Shown here in pieces: positions 36,560 through 50,940 of a stretch of 64,000 nt of DNA. The notes beneath the pieces are model-generated. The model did not search any database and was not told the DNA's origin. It saw only the letters and a program-made list of their open reading frames with translations. The stretch's first letter is position 1; every line of letters starts with the position of its first letter. Source of the stretch: Saururus chinensis (lineage: Eukaryota > Streptophyta > Magnoliopsida > Piperales > Saururaceae); NCBI GenBank assembly GCA_035235625.1, contig CP141140.1:24820685-24884684 (forward strand), in the 5' to 3' direction. The position numbers were made by a program, and so were the translations under genes.

Positions 36560-37350
36560 CGGGGGGTGGGGGGAGAAAATTAAAGCAAAGGAGGGAGAGA
36601 GAGGGGAGAAGTGAGAGGGAGGAGGGGGTGGGGGGCCAGAATCTGGCTCATTCATCGGCTACTGCTTGGAGAAGGGATGAAATGGAAAACAAAGGGCGGG
36701 ACTGAAGGGTGGGAAGAGAGGGGGTGAGTGAGGAGGAAGAGGGGTGGAGAGTTGGAGGTGGGAGGGAGGAGCCGAATTCCGACACCCCGGAGTACAACGT
36801 GCGGCTAGGAGGAAGGGAGAGAGGGTGGGAGTAGAGGAGGAATAACTGGTGAAAATAGGGGCAGGAAAAAAAGATAGAGGGAGATAGAAGAGAGAGAAAA
36901 AAGAAGAGAGAGGAAAAGAGAACATAGAGAACCAAGAGAAAGAGAGAGAGTGTGTGAGAAGAAGAGAGAACAAAAAGAGATCTAGAGAAAGTGAAAGAGT
37001 GTGCAAGGAGGAGAGAGAGTGTGTGAGGAGGAGAAAAAGAAGAGAGTGTGAGGAGACAGAGAAGATAGAGCTAGAAGAAAGAGATAAGTGGGAGAGAGAT
37101 CTAGAGTGAGTGTGTGAGGAAAGAGCGAGTGTGAGAAGAAGAAGAGAGAGAGAACTGAGAGAAAAAAGAGAATAGAGAGAGATCTAGACAGAGTGAGAAG
37201 AGAGAGTTTGAAGAGGGGAAAGAGAGTGTTTGAGAAGAAGACAGAGAGAAGAGAGAGAAAGAAAGAGAAGAGAGAGAGATCTAGAGACAGTGTGAAACAG
37301 AGAAGAGAGAGGACGGGGAATAAAGAGAGAGAATAGAGAGAGGAGAGGAA
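36560..37350. repeat. Polypurine (GA-rich) tract, left arm
   Basis: About 800 bases dominated by GAGAGA, AGAAGA and GGGAGG on the + strand. Long minus-strand frames across it are Pro/Ser/Phe-rich low complexity and are not genes. The homologous tract of the next element is at about 53560-54510. Confidence 0.85.
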
Positions 37351-37689
37351 AGGGATTTTGTTTAAAAAAATTAAGCCTATTTGTAATGTTTCTTAAAGAG
37401 CATCGGAATAGTTATATTTACAACTCTCTTAACATAGCATGGCAAAAAGTACCTTTTTTATGAGTTTTTGTACTATTTACGAGGCTCATAAGTAGTGTAC
37501 CAAATAGTGTAAAAAGTAATGACGCATGATTTTGCATTGCTACTGTCTTAACTATTTGCAACTTTTCTCATAAGTGTTGCAAATAGTACAACAGTTGCAA
37601 CACTTACATAGAAGCATCACAAATAGTATAACAGTTGCGACACTGATTAGCATCGCTACAATTATAAGTATTTGCGATGCTCACAAAAC

Positions 37690-38240
37690 GGTCATTTTTT
37701 TAACCCCTCTCTTATCTCTCTCTTTACCTTTTCTCTCCTCTCTCACACTCCTCTCTCTCTATCTCTTATCTCTACCCTTCCTTCTCTCTTTCGCTACCCA
37801 CTTTTCTCTCGCTACCCTCTCTCCTCTCTCTCTACATCTCTCTCTCAACCCTCTCTCTCCTCGCTTCTCTCTTTATCCTCTCTCTCTTCTATATCTCTAT
37901 CCTCTCAAACTCTCCCTCCCCACACTTTCTCTCTCTTCTCTATCTACCTTCTCTTTCCTCTCTCTCTTCCCTCTCTCTCTTTTCACACTCTCTCTTCCCT
38001 CTCTCTCTTTTCACACTCTCTCTTCTCTCTCTCTCTACCCTCTATCTCCTCTCTTCCTCTCTCTCACTCACTCTCTCGCTCTCTCTTCTTCCTTTGTATC
38101 TACACTCTATCTCTCCTCTCTTTATCCTCCTCTCCCTACTCTATCTCTCTTCACTCTCTCCCTACCCCTCTCTCCCTTTCTCTATCTTATCTCTCTACCC
38201 TCTCTACTCTCTCACACTCTTCATTCTCTCTATTTCAACA
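37690..38240. repeat. Polypyrimidine tract, mid-element
   Basis: About 550 bases of CTCTCT-type sequence starting only ~340 bases after the polypurine tract ends, so strand composition flips inside the element. The 233-residue frame across it is Ser/Leu-rich and non-coding by composition. The homologue at 54860-55415 also appears inverted at 62255-62327 and 63755-64000. Confidence 0.85.
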
Positions 38241-40299
38241 CTATAGTATGCATCGCTAATATAAAAAAAATTTAATATAGAAAACAACATTGCTAAATTT
38301 TTTTAAAAAAATAATAGTAGTTTTTAGTAACTCTTATGGAAAGCGCCTCTAATGATGAAATATATTAAAAAAAAGAATTTCGGGTATTAGTGACCCTTTA
38401 GTAAGCATCGCTAATATGCTAAACAATTAAAAAATAAAATAGGCTTTAGCGATGCTTTTAAAAGCGTCACTAAAAACTTTATAATTTTAAAAAAAAGCTG
38501 TAGGTAGCAGACCCGGGTGATACAAGAGGAGGGGGAGGGACAGGGGAGAGGGGCTGGATTCTGATAGGACCCCCCTCCTTCCCCTCCTTTGTTGGGGGGG
38601 GGGGGGGGGGGGTGTGAGTGGGGAGGAGGAGACCGGGGAGAGGGGCTGGATTCCGGTGGGGCTAGAATCCAACCCTCTCTTCCGTCTCCCCGATCCCCTC
38701 CTCCCCTAGTCCCCCCACCTCCTTCCCCTCCTTTGAAAAACAGAGGTGGGGAAGGACCCGGCAGGGAGTGGGGGGATGGGGGAATCAGGTTCCCCGCCGA
38801 AATCCGGCCTCTAAAGGCACCTTCTCCCTCTTGCTCCCCCCTCTCCCCGAGTCCGCACCCCCCCCCCCCTCTTCAGAGGAGTGGAAGGGAGGAAGGGGTC
38901 AGTCTCCAGGAGGTGGTTTGCCAGTGGGAGAATAATGTGTGTGTGTGAGGGGGAGGGGGGGTTAAAAAGAACAATAGGTGAAAATCGCCAGCGTGGAGAA
39001 TTTTAGCTAGCATGGGCAAAATTTTGCACATTAGGTTTTTTGCGACACTTTGAGTGGAAGCGTCGGAAAAAGCAGAAAGAGAGATAGAGAGAGAGACAGT
39101 GACAGAGAGTGGAGAGGGAGGAGAAAGAATGGAGAGAGAAAAGAGAAGAGAGAGGCAGAGGAGACAGAGAGAAAAAAGATAATTTTTATTTTTTTAATTT
39201 TATTAAAAATTTTCTTTCTCTCTCTCCTCTCTCCCCTCTCTGTCTCTCAACCTCTCTCTTTCCTCCCTCCCTCCTTTCTCCTCCCTCTCTCCCTCCTCTC
39301 TACTCTCTCTCTCCTCCCTCAACACTCTCTCCTCATTCTCTCCCTCCTCTCTCTCTTCTTTCTCTTTCCTCCCTCTCTCTTCTCTTTCTCCTCACCCTCT
39401 CACCTCTTTCTCCCTCTTCCCTCCCTCTCTCCTCACTCTCTCTCTACACTTTCTCTCCACAATCTCTCTCTCTTCCTCTCTTCACTCTTTCTTTTATTAT
39501 AAATTATATTTTAAAATTAATAAGAAAATTTAAGATATAAAATATATTATATATAAATAGTGAAAGTTTAATCTATTATTGACACTACATTCAATTAAAA
39601 ATAACTATTAGCGACATTTGTTTGAAGCATAACTAATAACATAACTATTAGTGACGTTTATAATAAAACATCGCTAATGTAACTATTAACGACGCTTTGT
39701 AATAAACATCACTAATAGTTAATTTTTTTATGACGCTTTTTTTCGTCGTAAGTAGTGGTTTTTTACGACGCTTTTGGTTGCATCGTTAATAGTACATTTT
39801 GTTATAGTGTCTCTCCTCTCTCTCTACCCTCTCTCTTCCTGCTCTCTTTACCATATCTCTCCCTCTCTCACTTTCCTCTCTCCTCTCTCTTCATACTTTC
39901 TCCTCTCTCCTATATCTCACTCTCTCACTCTCTTCGTCTCATTCTCCTCTTCGTCTCTCTCTTCACTCTCTCCCTCGTTGCTCCACTTTCTCTCACGCAC
40001 TTCAATGTGACACCGGCTCTTTCGAGGAGAGGGAAATTTACTTACAAAATTTTGGGATTTTTTATTTCAACATTATATTTTAAAAATAATAAATATAAAT
40101 AAAATAAAAGTATTTACAACACAGGAAATAACATCGCTACTAAACTAGGCTTAATGACACATGTACATATGCGTCTCTAATACCTAAGGTATTAGCATCG
40201 CAAATTCTTATGCCCCACTAATAACTTTTATTTTATTTTTTTTACTATTTTTAATATATAATATTTAATAAGAAATCTAAAAATCAAAATTAAATTCCT

Positions 40300-40735
40300 C
40301 AATCTCTCTCTATACACGCTCCCTCTTCTTTCTCTCTATCTCTCTCTACCCACTTTCTCTCTCTTATCGTTCTCTCTCATCTCTCTTCACTCTTTTCTCT
40401 CACCACTCTCCCTCTTTCTTCTCTCTCCCCTCTCACCCTCTCTTCTCTTTGTCTCTCCTCTCTCTACCCTCTTTCACACTCCTCTCCACTCTATCTCTTC
40501 TCTCTCTACACTCTCCACCTTTCTTCTCTCTCATCTCATCTCACTCTCTCTCCACTCCTCTCTCTTTCCCCTCACTCTATCTTCTCTCTCCACTCTCTCT
40601 CCTCCCTCTTCTCTATCTCTCTCTTCACTCTCTTTCTCCTCTCTCGCTCTCCCTTCACTCTCTTTCTCCTCTCTCGCTCTCTCTTCACTATCTTTCTCTT
40701 ATGTTCACTACTCTCTTCCCTCTCTCTCACTCATG
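40300..40735. repeat. Polypyrimidine tract, right arm
   Basis: C/T-rich sequence ending in the conserved tail (CTCACTCATGCGCATGAATG, then a GAGGAGGAGTGAG-type word). Equivalent to 1036-1475 and 20555-20985. Confidence 0.85.
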
Positions 40736-41406
40736 CGCATGAATGTGAGCCCTAGCTCTGAGGAGGAGTGAGAAAAAGTAGGAAAATTTTATGAATTTTT
40801 TAATAATTTATTTATTATATATTATAAGTTAAAATAATAAATATTAGTTTTAATATATTATATTTTGTTTTAAAAAAATTAATATTTATTTATTATATGT
40901 ATAAATAATACAAATAAATTAAAATAAAACTATTTGCAATGTTTTTTAAAAAATCTTAATTTTTTTAAATAACTTTATTTTATTTGTGACAGTTTTTTAA
41001 GCATCGCTAATAATACCACTAATTGAGGCAATTGTTTAAAAGCATTGCTTATAAGTAATATTTGCGACGCTTTTACAATAGCGTAGCAAATTGTTCTAAA
41101 TATTTTATTTTTGAAAACTTATAACTATTGGCAACCTTTTTAAAAGGTGATGCAAATTGTTCAAATTTTTTTTAGCTTATAACTATTATCGACCCTTTTT
41201 AAAAAGTGTCACTAAAAGTACTATTATTAGTGATGCTTTTGTAAAAACATCTCTAATATAACACTATTAGTGATATTTTTTAAACAACGTTGCTAATAGT
41301 TATTTTTTTGTGACACTTTTATAAGCGTCACAAATGGTAGTTTTTAGCAACACTTTGTATTGCGTCTCTAATAAAAATGTCGCTGCAAGTCCTTTTTGTT
41401 GTAGCT

Positions 41407-42370
41407 GGACATGCATAAAATAAAAAAAAAAATTAATTAGGGAAACATTTTTAATGCTCCACTCTGATAATGAGCCCAGCGCAAGGAGTACATGAGAAGC
41501 CTTGATATATGAAATTGATGGCGCACACACTAGGGCACATTAGCGCCAGTAAATGCAAGGGAACCCTTGATATATGGGATAAATGGAGCACATGCTAGTG
41601 CACATTTGTGCCAGCACACTAGCGGCAATGTGTGTTAATGTGTGCACTATTGATCTAAAATATTAACGGTTCTCATGCATCCCTTAAGTTGGGCTCATTG
41701 TTAGAGTGGAGCATGAAAAATTCTTCCATGAATCAGTGCCCATGTGAGTTAACTGATCAAATAAAATAGAGGTTAATGCACTCTGCTCTAATAATTCCTT
41801 GGTATAAAACAAAAGATAATAAAATTCTATACCAAATAATAACTTTGCAATAGTTCACTAGAACAAAACAATGGGTAATTAATTGTCTTATACATCAAAA
41901 TAACTCTACAAACACAGGATATATGCTCTTTTGTTTGATAATAAGTACATAACCTAGCATATAGTCATAAATAACATATAGATGTAGTTCAAATCTATGC
42001 TACATAAAAAGAATCGGCCAAGGTTTGGATTTTCAAATAAAAAAGACCGTTTTGCCATCATATCATGGGTAATTACATGTTTTTGGATTAAAAATTGTGT
42101 AAATATAGTACTTTGGTGTGATTGATGCCTGGAATGAAGGACTAAAATTTATTGTGGATGAAAAAATGAAGTGAGGAAAGAAAAAGAAAGAGAGAGAGAC
42201 AAAAAGAAAGAAAAGGAAAAGGAAAAGGAAAAAAATGATAGAAAAAAGAGGAACCACGTGGGAGAAATTCTCCCCCCCTTTCTTCTTGCATGTGAGTTTA
42301 ATATCTATCGAGAAGAGTACAATAGATTATTAAATTGTCCCTAGTCCAATTATCACTATGAGATTCTTCA
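41407..42370. repeat. Host repeat X2, right half (unit C)
   Basis: Begins with the second GGA of the target duplication and continues the host repeat interrupted at 35619. GATATATG tandem words are near 41505-41650, and a GA-rich stretch is near 42165-42250. No gene. Confidence 0.72.
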
Positions 42371-42379
42371 TATGCCTGT

Positions 42380-45110
<2,731 letters not shown>

Positions 45111-45735
45111 ATCTGGCCATCGCCGGAGTGCAAAGAAGAAGAAGAAGAATATATAAATAGGAGGGGGAGGAGGAGGAGTTGAAAAAGGTCGGGAAGAGGA
45201 GGTAAGGCCACTGGAGGAGGAGCTAAGGCCGCCATAGAATTTGTAATCGTCTGAATCGTATCACCGACTGAGCTGGAGAATGAGACGTAGAATTACATTA
45301 GTTGGGGTTTTAAAGGATAGAAAAAATGGGGGTTTACGGGGTTAAGAGATTAAGTAAAAAATCACTAAATTTTTTACTCAAATAGGGTATCCAGGTGATT
45401 ATTAAGGTAGATATATTTTTACACTGGTGAAACTATTCCAAAAATTTTCGGAAACGAAATGAAACAAAATGAACCAGACATAACCCCACTGAAAATGAAA
45501 CTTTGTTACTATGTTCTTCAGCTCCCTCACCTTCTTTTTTAGGACTCATTTCTAAACTACACCATGGAGTTTCTTTAGTTTGTTGGATACATTCATGACA
45601 TATAAACCAGTGCCAAAGATTTGACAAATGAATATCAAATGCTTGCCAAAGAGCATGCAACCATGCTACATAAGCCTAAACTTGCCCCTCATCACAGTTT
45701 CCAAAACAAGATATTGAGAATTGAAGAGGCATCAG
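45111..45735 (+). promoter_or_regulatory. Candidate upstream region of DUF674 remnant, TATA at 45152-45160
   Basis: Equivalent to 6715-7275, with TATAAATAG and a purine-rich downstream block. The conserved minus-strand frame at 45433-45660 recurs in unit A but matches no family I know. Low-confidence promoter call. Confidence 0.28.
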
Positions 45736-45739
45736 CTTG

Positions 45740-46319
45740 TCACCAGAGATAAGTGTTTCAAGCTCCTCACTCATTTTTTAATAAGATTAGCCTGCTCTTA
45801 ATTACAAAACTTTTGACATGGCCCAGATGGAATTACTTGTCGCTGTAAATTCTAAGAGGACTAACTTTGTCACAGAAAAAGGTGGGGGATTCGTGGTAGG
45901 ACCTGGAACGTTCATGATAACACATGTGAAAGTTGCTTCTGCCCCTACAGGCATTTTATTTATTTACAATTCCAAGTTTCTCATGGATGACGTCCAAGTG
46001 AAAACCTCTCGGAATCCTTTTTTTGTCCTCTTACCTGGTGTGCACGAGGATATCTTCCACCGGATAGGAGCAGTCAATAATCAGGATCAATGGCACACAC
46101 AAGCTGCTTTCATTGGTGGAGGATATTTTTGTACTAGTTTTTATATTTGTTAATAGAGAAAGGGTAGTTATAAATACTTTTAAGTAATACAAAGTAGCTT
46201 AAATATTTGACTTTTAAATTTGTTCTTCACAGGCCTTGAAGTTGCAGAAAGCATCAGTCATCAACAACTCCTTTGAGTTTAGTTTTTGGCGATTGTTAAA
46301 ATTAAAGGAAAGTGAGTAG
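45740..46319 (+). pseudogene. DUF674-like gene remnant, unit C
   Basis: The open frame at 45818-46153 starts MAQMELLVAVNSKR and includes the GGGFVVGPGTFMITH segment. It has an in-frame 9-base loss that removes three residues after MITH (MITHELYVKVAS becomes MITHVKVAS). Unlike unit A it reads through the WHTQAAFIGG segment. The second short exon (46233-46319) has ALKLQKASVINNS. It is the least broken of the three but far shorter than family members, so probably dead. Confidence 0.45.
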
Positions 46320-46949
46320 CACCATGAAGATGTACGCCAACTTAGGTCAATGAAATGGAAGGCCTCCATGGATCATCATAGTATTACTACATTGGTTTTT
46401 GCGTACGGGTTGAATGATGCTAGTTCAATAAAATAGTACTTCGAGTTATTGTTGAATGAAAGCCGGGGGACTGTTGTGCGCAGTCCTTTCTTTCAATTTC
46501 TTCGTCTCTATCAAATCATAGTGATCTTGAATATACTCCATACGGTTGACGTGTTCATGTTTTGGGATTATATAATTGTGCCTCAAATGTCTGACGCGTT
46601 AATATTGACTTTCAAAGTCAATTGCAGCAGCATGTTCATTCAACATATCTGCACTGCATGAAGCTCAACTTGTTCCTATTAATAATTGGTACGAAATTAA
46701 GGAAATCTGTTTGCATTCTTTCTCTGTTCTTTCTTAGTGACGTCCCATGCATGTATTTGACCCATGCAATTTTGCCCATATATATACTGGCGTTGGTTTT
46801 AATGTAAAAAAAGATATGATCGGTAGGTCAAACATATTGTGCTGACCGTGACCAACTTTCGTGACATTCTTGTTCAAAATGCCAAGAAACCAAGACGGAT
46901 TCCTATTCAAAATGCCGCGGCGGAACCTTGTATATAGTGGTGCACTCGA
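46320..46949 (+). promoter_or_regulatory. Upstream region of P450 copy C
   Basis: Like 7887-8515. TATATATA is at 46779-46786 and TATATAG at 46931-46937, 12 bases before the first ATG. A TTGACC word (W-box core) occurs near 46757, where A and B read TTGACG. No gene. Confidence 0.4.
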
Positions 46950-48584
46950 ATGGCCAAATCCACAAACACAAAGGCAACCTCAACGCTCATGGCTGTGATA
47001 TCTCTTCTCTCATGGCCTTCCCTTCTTTCTCTCTTCTTCCTCATTGGAGTGGTGCTTTTGAACCAAAGGAAGAAGAGGGCGAGAGATGGCAAACTTCCCC
47101 CAGGACCCAAAAGGCTTCCCTTCGTTGGCAACCTGCACCAGCTCACAATTGAACCCCACCGTGCCATGGCCAATCTAGCTAGAGAGCATGGCCCCCTCAT
47201 GTACCTGCAGCTAGGCTGCCTGCCCCATGTCATAATTTCAAATGCCAAGTACGCCGAAGAGGTTCTCAGAACCAAAGATATTGATACAGCAAGTAGGCCA
47301 GAGATGCCATCCTTTAAGAAGCTCACGTACAATTTCAGGGACCTGGTTTTTGCACCTTACGGAGAATACTGGAGGCACATTAGGAAGATCTCCACACTTG
47401 AGCTCTTTACAGTCAAAAGGACGCAGTCATTCCGACCAGACCGAGAGGAGGAGGTGGCCAAGATGATGGAATCAATATCAAAATGTTGCATGAGGGGTGG
47501 AGTTGCGAATCTCAGTGAGATGACCATGGCTCTCGCCAACAATGTGACGTGCAGGATTGCTCTTGGGAGGAGCCATGTTGAAGAAGCTGAGAAAAGCAAA
47601 TTTCAAGGGCTTATCAAAGAGGTTCAGGCGATGATGGCAGGTTTCTTTGTGGGTGATTACTTCCCAATGTTGGGGTGGATTGATTCTCTCACAGGGATGT
47701 CCGGTAGGCTAGACAAGGTCTTTAACGAGTTCGATGGATTCTTCGAGGCCGTCATTGATAAGCATCTCTCAGACAAGAAGGACATATCTGAGCAAGAGGA
47801 CTTCGTTGATGTCATGCTCAGAGTTCAAAAGGAGTTCAGCCTCACAAGGGAGCACATCAAAGGCAATCTAATGGTATGTAGAATGAAGTTATTGCATCAT
47901 ACACCTGCTAACTTGCCCATTTTCTTTTAGCCAGCTAATTAAAGTCTTTAATTGTGGACCTTTTTTCTCTTGCAGGATATTTTTATTGGAGGTACAGACA
48001 CAAGTTCATCTTCGATGATATGGGCGATGACAGAACTATTGAAGAACAAGAAAGTGATGACGAAAGCACAAGAGGAAGTTAGAAGAGTTGTTGGTAGCAA
48101 GGGAAAAGTGGAAGAGAGTGACATTAAGCAACTTCATTATCTGAATGCAATAATAAAGGAGACACTAAGGTTGCACCCACCAACTCCTATTATCCCCCGT
48201 GCAGCCACACAAAAATGCACTCTTGGTGGATATGAAATTGAGCCCAAAACTAGTGTTCTCATCAACATATTTGCTGTTGGACGAGACCCAGAGTCATGGG
48301 AAAATCCGAACGACTTTCTGCCTGAGAGGTTCCTGGAGAGCTCCATTGATTACAAGGGGCAGCATTTTGAGCTGTTGCCCTTTGGGTCTGGCCGGAGGAT
48401 ATGCCCGGGGATGCATATTGGCGTGGCCATTGTGGAACTGGCTCTTGCAAATCTTCTCTACTCATTTAACTGGGATATTCCGGACGGGCTTGCTGAACAA
48501 GTTATGGATCTCAGCGAAACAATTGGAATCACTGTGCATAAGAAATGTCCTCTTCTTCTGGCTCCCTCAATTTACACTCCTTAG
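46950..48584 (+). CDS. Cytochrome P450, CYP71-type, copy C (two exons)
   Basis: Exons are 46950-47873 and 47976-48584, with a 102-base GT-AG phase-0 intron (8 bases shorter than in A and B), giving 510 residues. The anchor, PPGP (50-53), WRHIR (141-145), GGTDTS (313-318), ETLR (370-373), PERF (424-427) and FGSGRRICPG (Cys451) are all intact. Private residues by my reading: Ser4, Asn259, Ser297 and Asp478 (Lys259, Gly297 and Ala478 in A and B). Asn259 and Ser297 lie before the I-helix and could shift substrate access, which is inference. ER-anchored monooxygenase, substrate unknown. Met14 (46989) is an alternative start. Confidence 0.94.
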
Positions 48585-49202
48585 ATGATCCTGTAATTTT
48601 TATATTATTGTAATTTGTTTCATTAATGTGTACTTCGATTCTATTCATTCTTACAAGAAATTATACTCTCTCTCCCATATTAATAGCTACATTTTTTTTC
48701 AGAATGATCCAAAATTAGTTTATTTTTGAAAACAAATTGTAGATATCACAATAGCTCGTGTGTCGGGGCAGTCAAATCCGCCTGCGCCTATTTTAAAGCC
48801 TACCGCACATTAAATTGCACAGCCTAAGCATGTAAGGTTCGAAACGGAAATATATGTACAATGGCTATTCATTCGACTAGGAATATGTGAGAAATTTTGT
48901 GCTGGAGTGTCTTCGTGGATGATTTGTTGATGGAAAAAGATAAAAAACTTTTCAAATTGCATGCCCATCGATGTGTGCGTGATGCATTGAATGTGAGTGA
49001 TTGAGAGTCCATGATATTCATTATAAGAGTTAAGTTTTCTATGTTAATAACGTATTTTATTTTTCAAATAGGGTTGATTAGTAGTACTCCAAGAAAAGTA
49101 GGCCCTACTCATCGTCGATACTTTAACGTTTAAATTGTTGAAGCGTAAAAATTAATGTCGCAAAAGTATTTTTCTTATTATAAGGGTAGATAAAACTTAA
49201 TT
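48585..49202. repeat. P450 3' flank and X1 left part, ended by a deletion (unit C)
   Basis: Equivalent to 10159-10775. At about 49202 (AACTTAATTC) it jumps to sequence equivalent to about 15357 of unit A (AAGATATGCTGC). The rest of X1 and the start of the spacer are therefore missing in unit C. No gene. Confidence 0.7.
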
Positions 49203-50940
49203 CCCAACAAAGATATGCTGCAAATCCTCTTTGAAATATTTCTATGAAATCTCCTTAGCTCTATAAAGCTTCATAAATTCACTATTGATTTTCAACTTAG
49301 AACTTTATGTCAATTCTCCTTGAAAAATAATAAGTAAAAGTTATGAACCCTTTTTATTTAATCTTTTTTAGGTTTTCTTCTATCAAAATTCATGATTTAT
49401 TATCCCTTATATAGCACTATGTCTTTGGCTTAAACAAGGAAAGATGTTGAATTTGGAATAGCCTAATTACAATAACTAGTCCTTGAAGCGATCGATCGTT
49501 CCAAATAGTAATTGATCATTCGTTATTTATTTTGCATACAATACTTCAAGTGATTAATCTACTAATATATGAGATCGATCAATAACTCTTGGCTTCGTTT
49601 TACACTGTCCAAAATTATATGCGAATCGATCTTTATGTATGTCTTTTTTTGTTTTTGCTACTTTTACCTAAAATTCATAAAACCCCTAAAATCACTTGTG
49701 AAACTTTTCCAAGTGCTTTTGGTGTGCGAATGTGATTTGAATAAACTTCTAAAACCTTCACATTATTTAGTCATTTGTCTTGAGCTATAAGACTATGTTT
49801 GCTCTTATTTTTAAAGTCTTTCAATGTTACATATGACTTGACCACAACAACTTCTCATCAAATTCTAAGACAAAATATATATCTAAGGTTTTTAGGCATA
49901 ATTTTGACAAAGAAATTAGCTAATAAACTTGGCATATGAGGCATATGTTCATACATTGCCTCCCTCGTACATCTGAGTATCTTCCCCTTTGCATCTCTTT
50001 TGTTTTTTATATATTGCTGCCGCTTATGGTCTGCTGGCCAAGTGGCCATCATAGGCTTTGCCCCGGTCAAGTGACAGTAGGGATAGTTGCCCCCTCATTT
50101 CTCTTTTCCTCATATTTCCCGATGCGGAAAGAGTGTTTTTATAGTTTTATTTTTTTACCCCACTGACCGCCGGCTATCCACCAGCCTCCTATCGTTGGAC
50201 CCCATTTGAGGCTGGCAATGGCCATGGATAGCTGCTCTTGTCCCATTCCAATCATTCCCCTACCCAGCACTGTTAACAGGCCCCTTTTTCTTTTTTGTTG
50301 TCTCACCTTTTCCATCACCAACCACATGCTGGTTTTTGATCTACTCCTTAGCTCAGTGACAACATGGGGTCATCTACATTGTCCTCGCTTGACCTCAGAC
50401 TAGGCCGTTGTGCCACCTACTTCTGCCCTCCTTTGAAAATTTAGTGAAAAAACCACCCCTTCTACTCTATCATGCAACTGTTGTTGGTCCCCAGACTCTA
50501 GTTTACCTCTATTTTGTCTTTGGCATGGCGACGGCCTCGTGAACCTTGCTTTATACCCTCGGCCTTGCTCCATCCCTTCTCAACCCTGAAAACCCCCTCT
50601 AACACTTTTTATACCATTGATCACACTTGCAGGTTTGCATGTATGCGTTTTAGAGTAATGGTGCTGGTTTTGCACTACCCGACTGTCGGGTGGCACTACC
50701 ACTGACTGAATGCAACCCCCAGGACCCTCATCCACCTCTTATCCATCCTTCAAAACCTAAGCATGCCCTTCGATTCGCTTTTGACCGTCAACGATGCAAA
50801 ATTTTCTCCATCAGGTGATGTTCACATTGCATTTTGGAGTGTTGTGGCCAGCCAAGTGCTTCATAGGCCTAGCCAACTTTTAGTTTGTCTCTGACTCATG
50901 GGCAAATCAAGATGCTTATTTCGTCAATCAATGGCTTGAC
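49203..50940. other. Non-coding spacer, unit C
   Basis: Corresponds to 15357-17110 of unit A. It holds ATCGATC words near 49490-49640 and the conserved pyrimidine-leaning segment from about 49950. Several short frames on both strands, none conserved as protein. No gene recognised. Confidence 0.45.

Larger units (their letters stand above)
35620..41406. mobile_element. Complete non-autonomous CACTA (En/Spm-like) element, 5.8 kb
   Basis: The left terminus is CACTACAAG at 35620-35628; the right terminus is TTGTAGCT at 41399-41406, a near inverted copy. It is flanked by GGA at 35617-35619 and 41407-41409, the 3-bp duplication expected for CACTA elements, and empty sites exist at 10950 and 29675. 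Inside: GCGTCGC/GCGACGC words (35640-36240), a GGATTCCGG-type block (36260-36660), polypurine sequence (36560-37350), a switch to polypyrimidine (37690-38240), a G run of 19 (38594-38612), then repeated CT-tract/tail/AT-rich modules to the right end. No TnpA/TnpD-like frame is visible, so mobility would need an enzyme from elsewhere. Confidence 0.85.

Noticed and set aside
36159..37006. Overlapping minus-strand Pro/Ser-rich frames
   Set aside because: Read through a polypurine tract and GGATTCCGG block of the CACTA element; low complexity with shifting frames in the homologue at 53538-53995.
45433..45660. Minus-strand frame with Cys/His-rich stretch, also at 7025-7219 and 5835-6062
   Set aside because: Present in units A and C, but lengths and ends vary, there is no recognisable family, and it lies between the candidate DUF674 TATA box and the exon. 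Kept as unexplained rather than called a gene.
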